This document shows positions 19,430 through 30,940 of a stretch of DNA of 64,000 nt, piece after piece (position 1 is the stretch's first letter; each line of letters starts with the position of its first letter). A model generated the notes under the pieces. It did not search any database. It worked only from the letters and a program-made list of their open reading frames with translations, and was not told the DNA's origin. The DNA is from Prostheceraeus crozeri. Its lineage: Eukaryota; Platyhelminthes; Polycladida; Euryleptidae. Location of the stretch: the NCBI GenBank assembly GCA_907163375.1, contig CAJQUW010009206.1, positions 1 through 64,000 of the forward strand, in the 5' to 3' direction. Position numbers and translations under genes: made by a program.

Positions 19430-20182
19430 CCCAGTAACAGATGAAGTTTTCCGTAGAGTTGTTCTGACCCACTGCTGCGAAATACTTAATGTATCAAGAT
19501 AGAAACGTTGGCAGACGATGACCAGAAGACCATCCTTGTATAGGAAATGATCACAGGTCTTCCGGCGTCTCGATGTAGTCGCTTTGACTGTTTTTCTTTC
19601 CGTATCTTTCTCGACTGTCGTGCGAGCAATAAAATTTCTTTGGATATCCGTACTGCCTGACTTCCAAAAGTCATTAAAAATAACCTTTCTATCATCCGCA
19701 GAAAATTTAGTGTGACACTGTCTTGGACATTTACTTCTACATCCACTTTTCATCGTTCTTTCTTCTTTATCTTTATAATCAAAATATTTCTTCCCGGTAC
19801 ACTTCTTGACTTTATCGACAGCCTTTCGATATTTCCTTTTCCGAGGTCGCCCGCGAATTGATGTAGACTTGACTTGAGATGTATCAGAGTTTTCTTGTAG
19901 ACTCCTGTTCACTTCATGCATTGATAAGTCCGGCTCCGTGTCGTCTCTTGCATCTATGATCTCATCATCACCAGTGACTTCCGACGCATCACTTGTATTT
20001 TTAGAATTTGGAATGTAACAAGGATCACAATCACTGTCTTCGGTCGAAGAATATGCACATAAAATAGTAGCAATGTCAGAAGCATTAATTCTCCTTCTTC
20101 GTTTCGCTGGCATCATTAGTCGGGTGATCGAAGTAAGTGAATGACAGAAGGTTAGGTTTATAGCGATGTGTTCAAATTTCAA
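19430..20182 (-). pseudogene. Cysteine-rich transposase-like gene fragment
   Basis: The frame reads about 250 residues before running into the Polinton terminal repeat. It has an acidic N-terminal region, an AT-hook-like basic stretch (RGRPRKRKYRK), a cysteine cluster (GCRSKCPRQCHTKFS) and a conserved tail (VIFNDFWKSGSTDIQRNFIA, then VCQRFYLDTLSISQQWVRTT). This layout is found in a widespread but poorly named family of invertebrate proteins with a transposase-like body. The catalytic part is missing. The frame ends in sequence supplied by the repeat, so the gene was cut by the Polinton or by a rearrangement there. A host gene exon followed by an intron is the alternative. Confidence 0.5.
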
Positions 20183-20562
20183 AATTCCTAGCTATCTATG
20201 ACTAAGCACGGAGTCTCGAGACGTGTGAGAATGACCAAATTTAGATACCATAAAAATAGAACAACAATTCATTGCACTTCAAAGGAAAGAAAACAGATAC
20301 GTTTGCTATATCAAAGTGTGAAAATTCATTTTTTCTTTTTGACGAAGTAACGTATCTGACACTTACGCCAGTTAGGGAATAATAAGTTGATCATCGAAAT
20401 GATAAGATTTCAGTTACGCTATTTCGTTAAAATGGGAATATTTGAATTTAAAAAAGACTTCAAAATATTTTTTTCACTCAACCCCTTTGGGTCGACGTAT
20501 TAAATTGTTAAACAAAATTTAGAAAAATTATGAAATTTCAGATACGTTATTTAGTCAAAAAA
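20183..20562. other. Non-coding gap
   Basis: AT-rich sequence with no gene, RNA or clear repeat recognised. Confidence 0.3.
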
Positions 20563-21229
20563 GCGACGATATCTTAAACATAACTATTTTTGCGTTCATG
20601 AATTATAATGTGTCTTTATTTCGGATTGAAAACATACTTAATGTCAAAATTACATAATGCATAATTGTTGATGGTTAAATACTTATTGATTATTTATGAA
20701 ATGCCTTGTACCTACATATATTAAAATCGAATTCAGTATTAAAAGTATGACTCTTGAATGTCATTATCTCACTACTTACAAAACAGTAGTAACATTAGTA
20801 TGATCTTTATTGAACAAAGGCCTAAAACCAACATACTTTGGACATGATTGATGCTTTCTGTTAACATTGTGCTGTTATGGCTTCAGTATGTAAAGCATAC
20901 CACATGTAATAAAAAGTCTGATTGCCTTAACAGAGGCTTTAATTCTCATAACTAAACTACAGCAGCAGAACCAAAGCAGAAGCGTCAAGAGCATAACATA
21001 CAATGACAATAGAGTGGTTAGTGTTGCAATGCACGAACGAACACAATTCATCATGCGGCAGCACAGCGCCACAATGGCTGGAAGAAGACAATCATTCATT
21101 ATTACGTCACCACATTTGAAATAGCATACGAAAAGCATACAAATATATACCAAAAGAATACAGAAATATATCAAAAAATATTTTGGCATACATCTTCGTA
21201 TGTGATTGTTATTGAGCGATCTACGGTGT
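20563..21229 (-). repeat. Non-autonomous DNA element, copy 1
   Basis: Reverse-complement match to parts of 25450-25865. 20563-20870 pairs with 25570-25870, and 21115-21229 pairs with 25450-25545. Its right end, AGCGATCTACGGTGT, is the inverse of the ACACTGTAAATCGCT end of the other copy. No coding capacity is seen. The middle, 20880-21110, is private to this copy. Confidence 0.6.
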
Positions 21230-22487
21230 AAAAGTTTTGAACGAAATAAAAAGTTGTCTATGAAACATTTGAGTGAAATTATTCATAGGCCTACGTGTAG
21301 ATTATTCGATAATATGCAGTCTTTATATCGAGCTGAAGTTTTGAACGTCAAGCGTTCAATAAGAGCATGATGATTTTACATTGGGCTCAAGTAGAGGGGT
21401 CATTGTATTACACTGTCTAACCTTCGAAAACTGTTCTTTTGAAAATAGTAGCCGCTCGAGTCATGCACTCTAGTGCACCCTGATGATGATTGATAATTTC
21501 ATACCACTTATTTACTTGCTGACTATGAGGATTCAGAAGCATCTTTATTAGAGCAGACCCAATTTCTGTCTGAACGCTATCGAAATTTACCGGATTGTGT
21601 GATATTGAATGATCGCGAGTTTCTCTTCTGGAGGTGGCCTACTGCTAAGTATTTTAGGGGCCCATTCCGATTTAACTTTCCGGTTTTTATTTTTGATAAG
21701 AGTGGCAGCTCTGCTATTGTCTGGTGACACACGAAGCACGATAACTGAAGGGATCCTTTTGCTTTCATTGTTCCTCCATTCTTTTCTGACTCATCATGGA
21801 TCGAAAAGTGTCAGTAATAAAGTTGAACGTGTAAACGCAGCCTAAAGGCATGTTATGAATTGAGTAAGACATTTCTTGAGTGAAACTTTCTGTTATCGAG
21901 TGGTTATGCAGTCGTCTGTTTCCTCATCGATGGCCTCCAAGATCTCCGGATTTGAATCCAGACTGTTGGGCCAGTGTACACTGCCAACGACCGAGGACTC
22001 TTGTCTCATTATCAAAAATTATTCACACTGAGGTATGACCGATGGCAGTGATGGAATCAGCGGTTCTAAATTGCATTGATTGGCTGAATTTGGTGCTTTT
22101 ATACATGTAGATTTATTCATTGACTTTTTTTGCCTTGACAAATCAAATTCTTAATTCGAATTGTGAACATACCATTTTGTTGAACATGCAGATACTTCTT
22201 TGTTGAATGTTGGGGAAATAGTCTGCCACGTTGGAATTTCAGTTCAATTCAGCATTTCAATCTCAAAGTTGATTTGCCAGCGGAAAACACTGCTTCCTGA
22301 CCATCCAGCCTATGCTGTGCATATTTGTTGCATTTAACTTACGTGCTTAATATAAATGCACTAACTTTTGATTCGTCCAAAGTTCTTTATCTTTCACGCA
22401 TTGATTGCAACCAGATTACATGGCATTTTATTTCTGTAATAGAGGAGAACAGGTCCAATCGGTCTCAGTGCTTGTAGTTGAATAAAG

Positions 22488-23273
22488 ATGCCTCTGAGAA
22501 CACTGTTGGTACTCATCGCCAATCTTGCAATACCAACATGTCAACAAATTTCTCAAAGTTATTTCTCCAATGTAGATCCTGTATATTTCAAGCTTGGAAA
22601 GTCAGTTAAATGCTCGGCTGCTGTCATTAGCTCTACGACAGCCGATTCGAAATTGGACTGCGCCACCTCTTGTCAATCTCTGCAGGATACATGTCTGTCA
22701 ATGACATTTGACCCCCAGACCTCACGCTGTATGCTGTATTCACGAGCATGCATCGCTGCATCACCCGTGCATCGTCAAAGTTTAATGGTTCGAAGAATGA
22801 ATCTGACAGGCATTTTGAAATGGAGATTTCAGCGGAAGCTTTTTCTCATGATTACAACACAAACTGGAACATACGAACAGAATAGAGAAACTTGTGGAAA
22901 GCATGGCATGTACTTGATCTCTCCAGAAAGCAAGAATGAAAATGATTTTATAATAAATACAATCGTTGCCACCTTACCAGAAAAATATATACGGATGTCA
23001 GCACCTACGCACGGTCGCACCCGGTATCAACAATCGATGTTCTATCTGGGAATGAAAGATTCACCGAATAATCATTGCAGTCTGCAGGATGGGATAACAA
23101 AATGTCCTTTTGTTGGCTATAGATATGATGAGCCAGTCAATCCAACACTTGAATGTCTCGTTTACATGCGCAAATCACGCTACAGAGGTAGCAGCTCTTA
23201 TGATGATTATGGATGGGATGACCTCGGGTGTGGTACGCCCAGACACCCACTCTGTGAAACAAGAAATGTCTAA
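22488..23273 (+). CDS. Secreted PAN and C-type lectin-domain protein
   Basis: A single open frame of 261 residues. It starts with a signal peptide (MPLRTLLVLIANLAIPTCQQ). A PAN/apple-like domain follows at about residues 40-95, with cysteines in DCATSCQSLQDTCLSMTF and CMLYSRAC. A C-type lectin domain covers about 105-258, with ETCGKHGMYLISPES and the closing WDDLGCGTPRHPLCE. The calcium-site EPN/QPD and WND motifs are not seen, so sugar binding by the classical site is doubtful. A TATA-like ATATAAAT lies near 22350 and AATAAA near 23480. A role in innate immunity or adhesion is usual for the family. It has no introns; retroposition is possible but no poly(A) tract is seen. Confidence 0.75.
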   Translation: MPLRTLLVLIANLAIPTCQQISQSYFSNVDPVYFKLGKSVKCSAAVISSTTADSKLDCATSCQSLQDTCLSMTFDPQTSRCMLYSRACIAASPVHRQSLMVRRMNLTGILKWRFQRKLFLMITTQTGTYEQNRETCGKHGMYLISPESKNENDFIINTIVATLPEKYIRMSAPTHGRTRYQQSMFYLGMKDSPNNHCSLQDGITKCPFVGYRYDEPVNPTLECLVYMRKSRYRGSSSYDDYGWDDLGCGTPRHPLCETRNV

Positions 23274-25449
23274 CTCTGAAATGCATAAATAATTGTCATT
23301 TTTCACTCATGATTCATCAAAATTGGCATCGGAGGAATTATTCTACGTATCTGACTATGAACAACTATATTGACCGTTTGATAGGCGTCACTTCTTCACA
23401 CAGTCACTGCTCGTCAACAATGCACACTCGTGTCTCAGCTGGAAATAGACAAGCGGATTGACATGCATGCAAGACAATGAATAAAGAACTACATTGCATT
23501 TGTAGTGCCCTCTAGCATCATCATAGTGCAAAGCTTATTTCATTGTCAAACTCTATTATTTGCTTGGTGTTTAATACAGTTATGAATAAACAAAAAGTAT
23601 TCAGCATGGACTCAAGTTATCAAGAGTCAGTGGTCAATAAACAGAATATATGTAAGCATCTCTTAAAATGAGTTTTCAATTGATTTTTAATGATTTCGTG
23701 TTTTTGACAAAATGGACGTTTTAGGTAGATAGAATGTTGGACGTACTTGAGTTAAAAAGACTATGATTTACAATGCATATATAGAGCCGAGTCATACGAT
23801 ATTCTCAGACGGACTGTAAATGATAGAGTGTGAACCTTTCAACGTTGACATTCATTTGATCTAAAACGATCATCTTCGAATTAAAGAAAACATTTCAAAA
23901 TTCAGAAATACCAATTTTGACAAATTTTGAAATTTTTGACAGTTTATCGAATTTCGGCAATTCACGATGCCAAATTGGTTGAATGTATTGAACTGATCAG
24001 CAAAAAGAGATTGAATTGTGCATGTAATATAGCTTAAATATACGCATGAAATGGGGAGGATTATCCTCAAATTATCCTCAATTATCACTCCAATGTTTTG
24101 TAAAGCAGATATGATGTGTTGAAGATGTATGTCGGGAAGAGATGAATGAAAAACCAATCTGACAAAATTAAGAGTTAACTCTCGCCCCACTGCCCCTCTG
24201 GTGAATTTTTGAATATCATTAAACCAAGCAAGCTATGGCCACCAGAATTATAATATGTTACTTTCTACGTATTATGCAAGTTTTGATAGAAGGATTATTT
24301 TTTTGGTACAATACTTTTCGCGTGAGGGCTATTTTATTTTAGCTGATTTTGGCATATATTCACGTCTAATTACGGTATCAATTCTTGATTAAAGAAATTG
24401 AGATTACATAAAAGATTCTTCCTATTAATATAAAGATATGCACAAATGCAAAACCTTTCAATTTGAAGTTATCTGCTTATTATGTACAATACGCATGCTG
24501 AAAGATTTGAAATTCAAATTTCAAATATTTTTTAATTATTTTTGTACATTCTGGTTCCGCATCTGATCAGCAATTATTGAACATTTTCGGATGTTGCTTG
24601 TAGCCTCAATGTCTCGATAAAAGTTCATCAAATGGGGTTGTTTCTTCACATGTTGAAACTAGATGCCAAAATGTGCGATTTTTATTGCTATTTGAGCTGA
24701 ACTAAAAGCTTCAAATATTTTGACCTTTGACCTCATCTAACACAATGATACAATCTCATAACGATTGATAATCAGCTACAATTCAGCTACAATTTTTCCT
24801 TTGAAAAATCATCTTCCTTGACCGAATCCTGTGATATCTTTGCACAAGTTGCGTGAGTAACTTTATGTTTCACAGGATTCTCGGAATCTATGACAAACAG
24901 AATTTTAGAGCTGCCAAAAATCTACCTCTATTTGTTATGGCATTGTGGACATCATTAGCATTTTTGAGATTTCCGTGTAGAATTGACCGTCTCAGAGAAT
25001 GAAAACTTTCTATGTGCTAATGTATTCCAATGAAGGAGTGCAATAATGGATATTTTCGAAACTAGTGCATGATTGCTTCTTTTTAGCATTTCATGAGTAA
25101 GATATCTTTAATGCTCGAGCCCGTGTGGTGGGGCCATTTAAATCTAACGAGTTCGAATGCTATGATGAAGCAATCTCGTGCACGAGTTGCGTAGAGAATT
25201 TTATTTGCCGACGTGCTATGATAATCAAGGACAGATTGTGATTGACATGTCTGTGATTATCAAGAGTTTTTGAAAAGAGATTTAGCTTCATCAATCGTGA
25301 AAATATCTATTCACAGATCCAGTCTATATTATAGAGGGACACCAGCACTCATAAATGGCATAGATTACGCTCCTTCCAGTGCATTGGAGTAATTATAATT
25401 TCCCGCGCGGACAATAATCTGCTAACAGGGCAAATATAGCGATTGGATG
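23274..25449. other. Non-coding part of the left arm
   Basis: No gene seen. Most of it is alike, in reverse, to 45640-48900. Its value is as the undisturbed version of that arm, showing where the right arm received insertions. Confidence 0.5.
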
Positions 25450-26398
25450 TCGACACTGTAAATCGCTCAATACCAATCACATACGAAGGATGCATGCCAC
25501 TATATTTTCTGTATATATGTGCATGCTTTTCGTATGTTATTTCAAGTGTGGTATGCTTTACTTACGAAGGCCATACCAGCACAATGTCATGTCCAAAGTA
25601 TGTTGATTTAAGGCCTTTTGTCAATAAAGATCATACTAATGTTACTACTGTTTTGTAAGTAGTGAGATAATGACATTCAAGAGTCATACTTTCAATACTG
25701 AATTCTATTTTAATACATGTAGGTACAAGGCATTTCATAAATAATCAATAAGTATTCAACCATCAACAATTATGCATTATGTAATTTTGAAATTAAGCAT
25801 GCTATCAATCCGAAATAAAGACACATTATAATTCATGAGCGCAAAAATAGCTGTGTTTAAGATATATAGGTCAACATGATTGCACGGAAAATAACGTTTG
25901 AATGAATTGATGACAATCAACTTGGTTCATAGAGTAGAGTTAACCTAGCGTCCTGTTAAAGTTATTGGACAAGTGGCAACGACGACAAACTCGTGGAGCA
26001 TAAAATTCATAATAATTCTATTCCAATGAAATATCACACTATCAAAAAGAAATATTCACGACTGGTATTACTGAAAACGTTATTTGACAATAGCATGTTA
26101 TATATATATATATATTTGCTATGTGACTTAAAGCTCGACATACCAGAGGCATACGAACGAATGAATCTGCATCGGGTTTCGAACCAACAACTCGTATTTC
26201 AGAGTAAAACAGCCAATCACAGATAGAATAGTTCGTATCGCTACATACCAATCACATACTAAAGTAAGTGAGATGTGGTATGAACATAACAGATCTCTGT
26301 AAACATACGAAAATCTGGTATCAAATGTTATTTTCAAATTTTATGTGAATTTGGTATATGCTTGTATATAATTTTCGTATCCAGCGATTTACAGTGTA
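25450..26398 (+). repeat. Non-autonomous DNA element, copy 2
   Basis: It starts with ACACTGTAAATCGCTCAATA and ends with the inverse AGCGATTTACAGTGT, so it has terminal inverted repeats of at least 15 bases. Many short CATACGAA/CATACCAA motifs lie near both ends. The left 420 bases match copy 1 in reverse. It contains a (TA)n run at about 26099-26115. No transposase is present, and it is missing from the right arm. Confidence 0.65.
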
Positions 26399-26855
26399 CA
26401 ATACAGTCCATTTCCTAATGCACGGAGATAGATAAAGACTGTTTACTGTGCATGTACTCCTTGAAGTTTATGCACTCTTTGGAAAGCTTAAACTTTATTA
26501 TGGAAGCAATGATCATAGAGATTATTGCACTGTGAAATATAAAGAAATTTGAATAGACTTTCACACACCTATGCGGGATTGTTAGTTTGATTTTTTCATT
26601 TTTCTCATTATTTCAGGCTCATTATTTGACGCAAGTATATATCAGCATTTCATACTGATGTCCATGATACCATGGACTTTTCAGTAACTATGAAAGCTTA
26701 ACTTATACATATCCAGACGTCATTGATGACGCTCACCATGCACATATAGGAATAAATGCCAATTAATGCATATTTCGAATGGAAGTTTCATATGCAGAGT
26801 CAAAGGAACACTACAAAGATTGTATTGACAGTGAGAAGCCGTAAGCTTTTGATAG

Positions 26856-26920
26856 GTTTATTAGCAGCAAACATGTTTCAGTAGGCAAGCTACCATCATC
26901 AGTGACAACGGTCAATAAAC
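26856..26920 (-). ncRNA. Hammerhead ribozyme motif, Penelope 3' end
   Basis: On the minus strand: stem I GUUUAUU/AAUAAAC, core CUGAUGA, stem II GUAG-CUUGC-CUAC with flanking bases, GAA, and a palindromic stem III ACAUGU followed by U. Short palindromic stem III ribozymes are known in Penelope-like elements, where they work as dimers. It sits in the transcribed end of the element. Confidence 0.7.
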
Positions 26921-26932
26921 AAGGATGCAATA

Positions 26933-28692
26933 CAGGGTGAGTCATAATGTGCGCAAAACTTTGGTGATGTCCTGTGATTACTGAACGGGGTACTCGACAT
27001 TAATTTTAATGCCATTTTGTTCGTTAAGACTTGGGGTTTTGTATGATATCACATCCTACAGACTTCTATGAATTTTAAGTATAAAAATTTGAAAATTGAA
27101 TCATGTCATATTTTCTCAGTTGGTGAAATCTTACCATAGTTTTGGGCATGATTCTGCATCTGTTTAGTGATTCGCAATGACATCAAAATGATTCCACAAT
27201 CCATTTTATTTCGTTCAACCAACAATCTGGACACAAACAAGCAATCTATGTTTTTTGAAGATTTTGAATTTGTCCTACAATTAGGAAATGTTTGATTTAA
27301 CTAAGATATGCGAAATTTCAGCGCCAAAAGCTAAATTGTCTTTTTTTCGTTAACGATGGACTTAGAAACAAGATTGACTCTTGTGAAATTGTTCTATTCC
27401 AATAACGAATCTCCAACTGCTACTCTACGTGCATATAAGAGAATGATGTCCTTGCACAATGATCCATTTCCACCTTCAACTATCAGTCGACTGATGCAGA
27501 AGTTTGAGGCAACAAAGACTCTCCATGACATCCAGTCTCCTGGTAGACCGTCCATTGTCAATGAACGTTCCTCTGCTATCGAGAAGTCGATCACCAATCT
27601 TAAAGCTGCAAATCCACTTGGTCATACTAGCTCTCGACAAGTCGCGCGTGAAACCGCTATCCCTCAACGCAGTGTCGTTCGAGTCCTACATCAAATCGGG
27701 ATGCATCCATTCCGAATATCCCGAACACAGGCGATAAGTGAAGAAGACAAGCTGAATCGTCTTGACTTCGCGAAGTGGATATTGGAGAATGAGGAAATCC
27801 TGCCAAACATTCTTTGGTCTGATGAAGCTTACTTTAGTTTAGATGGGCTCGTAAACCGACACAACTGTGTGATATGGGCATACGAAAATCCAAGATGCAA
27901 TTTGCCGAAGAATCTCCACTCACCAAAGCTTTGCGTTTGGATGGCAATTTCTTCAAACTTCAAATTGCAGCCCCACTTCTTCGAATCGACTGTGGATCAA
28001 GAAAACTACACTAGCATGCTCCGTGATCACCTCATACCTGAACCGCAAAAGAGTCGGAAGATGAAGTCTGTCGTATTCCAACATGATGGAGCTCCTCCTC
28101 ATTTCTCGAAGAAGGCACGAGACTTTCTATCAACGAAATTCCCCGAAAACCGAGTGATTGGTCGTGGTTACGGTCATCCTTGGCCACCGCGGTCTCCCGA
28201 TTTGTCCCCATTAGACTACTATTTGTGGGGAACTTTGAAGGCTCGCGTGTATCACCAATTTGTTCCGAGAAACATTAATGAGTTAAAGGAGAAAATCTTT
28301 GAAGAAGTTCAAAATCTTGAAACAGATGAGCTCCAACGGGCCATTAACCATTTGCTCGTCAGAGCACAATGTGTTGTCGAGGCTGATGGAGGATTGTTTG
28401 AACACTTGCTGTAAATTGTCTATCATCAGTAATAAGCTTAATTATAAGAAGTCCTTTGGAAAATTTGTTTTTAATTTGAATTTTGAACGATTTAAATTGT
28501 GAAATTTAGGTAAATTCTAGTGAATTCAAAATTAGCTAGAATACTGTCAAATAATTGAAAGAGAAAAATAATATTGCACACAGCAAAACCCCATGACATG
28601 CTAAACAATATGGAAGAGAAACTCAAGTCGAATAATTATTTTGGTCAGAGCTACAAGTCCTTGAAGTTTTGCGCACATTATGACTCACCCTG
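26933..28692 (+). mobile_element. Tc1/mariner-type transposon, complete
   Basis: A 1760-base element with perfect 29-base terminal inverted repeats starting CAGGGTGAGTCATAATGTGC, flanked by TA on both sides. The empty site is visible in the second Penelope-like copy at 31640-31660, which reads CAATATATACAGTGCG. Removing the element and one TA restores that sequence. It carries one full-length transposase frame. Confidence 0.95.
27356..28414 (+). CDS. Mariner-type transposase, DD37D
   Basis: A 352-residue intact frame. The N-terminal 60 residues form a helix-turn-helix of the type seen in DUF4817 proteins (LFYSNNESPTATLRAYKRMM, then STISRLMQKF). A second helix-turn-helix with an RPS motif follows (QSPGRPSIVNERSS). 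The catalytic acids are D in ILWSDEAYFSLDG, D in VVFQHDGAPPHFS and D in RSPDLSPLDYYLWG. Thirty-seven residues separate the second and third, which points to the DD37D group of the Tc1/mariner superfamily. It cuts and pastes the element at TA. Nothing in the frame looks damaged. Confidence 0.93.
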   Translation: MDLETRLTLVKLFYSNNESPTATLRAYKRMMSLHNDPFPPSTISRLMQKFEATKTLHDIQSPGRPSIVNERSSAIEKSITNLKAANPLGHTSSRQVARETAIPQRSVVRVLHQIGMHPFRISRTQAISEEDKLNRLDFAKWILENEEILPNILWSDEAYFSLDGLVNRHNCVIWAYENPRCNLPKNLHSPKLCVWMAISSNFKLQPHFFESTVDQENYTSMLRDHLIPEPQKSRKMKSVVFQHDGAPPHFSKKARDFLSTKFPENRVIGRGYGHPWPPRSPDLSPLDYYLWGTLKARVYHQFVPRNINELKEKIFEEVQNLETDELQRAINHLLVRAQCVVEADGGLFEHLL

Positions 28693-28721
28693 TATATACA
28701 GTGCGAATGAGACAAGAAAAA

Positions 28722-29060
28722 TCAATATAGGAAAAGCGGCTGTGATTGGCTGCGGTTATTCATTAGGTACTGTGAATGAAGGAATGACTTTATGTACAAT
28801 GATTCAGCAATTTTCGTGTATGGAGTGCGAATGAGAATTTTAAAATTATCTTTATTTGGGATGTGAACATGAAGAGATATTTCGGATGCTGGCCGACCTT
28901 TCACGTGTTCGCTTATCCTAGTGAAAATATGGCGACGGGTTTCACCGACGTAGCATTGACTGCAATGCTCACAAGTATACTTATACACTACGGAAGATAA
29001 TTCATTGAAAGGAATTTTATCTTTATTGCTTATCATGTTTTGTGTTTTGTATGTGTTCAA
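28722..29060 (-). CDS. GIY-YIG endonuclease part of Penelope-like element
   Basis: A 112-residue frame with YKYTCEHCSQCYVGETRRHI and FTRISEHVKGR, the GIY-YIG nuclease core with conserved tyrosine, glycine and arginine preceded by the CxxC of Penelope-like enzymes. It would nick target DNA for priming. It lies downstream of the reverse transcriptase in a separate frame, so the element's single protein appears interrupted. A nearly identical copy lies at 31673-32011 in the truncated upstream copy. Confidence 0.85.
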   Translation of the reverse strand: MNTYKTQNMISNKDKIPFNELSSVVYKYTCEHCSQCYVGETRRHIFTRISEHVKGRPASEISLHVHIPNKDNFKILIRTPYTKIAESLYIKSFLHSQYLMNNRSQSQPLFLY

Positions 29061-29425
29061 GGCAATTCTTAAAATACTATTTTCTAAAGCACTATTTATG
29101 TGGCGAATATTACGTTTTATTCGAGAAAGAAGAGTTGAAACATAGGGGAGCTTCCAAAATATTTCAGTTTTTTCGCTAGATTCTATTTTAGTCTTAGGAT
29201 TATCACAACGCTCAAAGACTATTTATTCTATCCGGATGATATCCGTTTTGAATAAAAATATTCCTAACTTTGTTTTTGTTATAATCGCGGTCGGCAGGGA
29301 GACTGCTTAGTTTTTGAGATCTATTGTGCAAGGCTTTAATCGCGTTGTTCTTATAAGAGTCAGGACTGTAGGAGTTGCTATGAGTATACAATAAAGTATT
29401 GGTTTCTTTTGTTATCCAATTGGTT

Positions 29426-30940
29426 TCAAATTTGCCATTTTTTTATGAAAATATTCATATCTAGAAAATTGATAGAGTCATTTATGGGTTCTTCTATCGT
29501 AAATTGAAGAGATGAATTAACAGCATTGAGCTGGTCTAAAAAAGTGCTGGCTTCGGTTCGAGACCGAAAGGCTGCTAAAATATCGTCGACGTACCTAATG
29601 TAAAAGTCCGGCATTTGCATTTTACTTTCTATAATATTTAAAGAGAATTCAGCCATAAGAGGTGCAAGGGAGGATCCAATACTCATTCCTTTTTTTTGAA
29701 GGTAGTTTCTACTGTTGAACAGGAACGGCACATTAGTGCAAGCGAGTTGCAAGAGAGTACGCAAAGTATTATCATTAATAGGAAATCTATCAAAATTGAC
29801 TAAGCTAATTATATGGTCGATAGTGTCATTGACTGGAATATTAGTGAAAAGTTGAACAGCATCGAAACTAACTAAGTAAGGATTTTCATACGGAAAATCG
29901 AAAGAGTTAATTTTTCTTTGAGCTGTAAAGCTATCCTTAGTTGAAAAAGACTTTGGCAAAAAAGGTTTTAGGTGAGCAAGATGCCAGTCGCAAATGTTTT
30001 TGCAGAAGGAGTCAGTCATTGACAGGATCGGTCTCATTGGAGGATCATTGACGTTCTTGTGCAGTTTAGGAAGACCGTAGAGTCTGCTTGGCTGGCAACC
30101 GGTACTTCGCAGCAGCTTGTATTGAGAATCGGTGAGTTGCCTATTGTTCTTGAGTTGGAGTAGCTTGTTGTTGACTTGAGTTTCCTTTGAAATGAAAACA
30201 TTCTTCTTATTGGTTGGAATTTGGGAAAATTCAGGTGACTCGAGCAGTTTCTCCATCTTCTTAATGTACTGGTCTTTGTCCATGAGGACCACGCAATTGC
30301 CTTTGTCCGGTTTTGTGATGTAGAGATCCTTTTCTTTGCAGATGGCCTTGAGAGTCTTCATCATTTGTATGATTTTCCTTGGGATACTTTGCTTCTTCTT
30401 CAATATGAGTCTGATTGTCGACTTGATAAGAAACTTCACGTCTTCTTCTTTTTCTTGTAGTTGTTCGAAGGACTTGATACGCTTGAAAATTGCTTCACCT
30501 TCTATCTTGAGCTTCATCTCGTTCGGTTTGCAGGGCCAACATATTCCAAGACCATATGTCAGCGCCTCCTTCTCCTGATCGGTCAGGACTCTTTTGGACA
30601 GGTTGACGATCCTCAGTTTTGTGGAAGGTTCGGGATCAGCTTCAGCTTGAGAGTGGAATTGTAGATTCTCTAACTTCTTTGAGTGTTGTAGTTTGATTCG
30701 ATCGATTGTTTTGACATTGGAAGATTGACTTAGGACTTGGATGATCGGAAGGACATCTGGTTGGCAGTTACTTTCGAAGGTTCTGAGTGCTTCGTTGGTT
30801 GATTCGACTTTTGCCATATTCTCATTGTGGACTTTGTGGAGGGTTTTGAATGCTTCCGGGACAACTGGGCCCAAAAAAAAAGTACAAAATGACTCTCCTT
30901 TTTTGACATAAATGTGTTGCACAGACTCTGCTGTACACAT
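29426..30940 (-). CDS. Penelope-like reverse transcriptase
   Basis: A 504-residue frame. The N-terminal third is helical and lysine-rich. ITKPDKGNCVVLMDKDQYIKK and LYGLPKLHKNVNDPPMRPIL are family motifs. The active site follows, with SFDAVQLFTNIPV (first aspartate), KKGMSIGSSLAPLMAEFSL and the YVDDILAAF catalytic pair, then NFLDMNIFIKK. It copies the element RNA using a nicked end as primer. The N-terminal end is separated from its upstream coding part by the foldback insertion 30860-31323. Confidence 0.9.
   Translation of the reverse strand: MCTAESVQHIYVKKGESFCTFFLGPVVPEAFKTLHKVHNENMAKVESTNEALRTFESNCQPDVLPIIQVLSQSSNVKTIDRIKLQHSKKLENLQFHSQAEADPEPSTKLRIVNLSKRVLTDQEKEALTYGLGICWPCKPNEMKLKIEGEAIFKRIKSFEQLQEKEEDVKFLIKSTIRLILKKKQSIPRKIIQMMKTLKAICKEKDLYITKPDKGNCVVLMDKDQYIKKMEKLLESPEFSQIPTNKKNVFISKETQVNNKLLQLKNNRQLTDSQYKLLRSTGCQPSRLYGLPKLHKNVNDPPMRPILSMTDSFCKNICDWHLAHLKPFLPKSFSTKDSFTAQRKINSFDFPYENPYLVSFDAVQLFTNIPVNDTIDHIISLVNFDRFPINDNTLRTLLQLACTNVPFLFNSRNYLQKKGMSIGSSLAPLMAEFSLNIIESKMQMPDFYIRYVDDILAAFRSRTEASTFLDQLNAVNSSLQFTIEEPINDSINFLDMNIFIKKWQI

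Noticed and set aside
21577-21845. Frames conserved between 21577-21845 and 52791-53056
   Set aside because: Their conservation follows from the inverted duplication; both strands are open and no domain is recognised.
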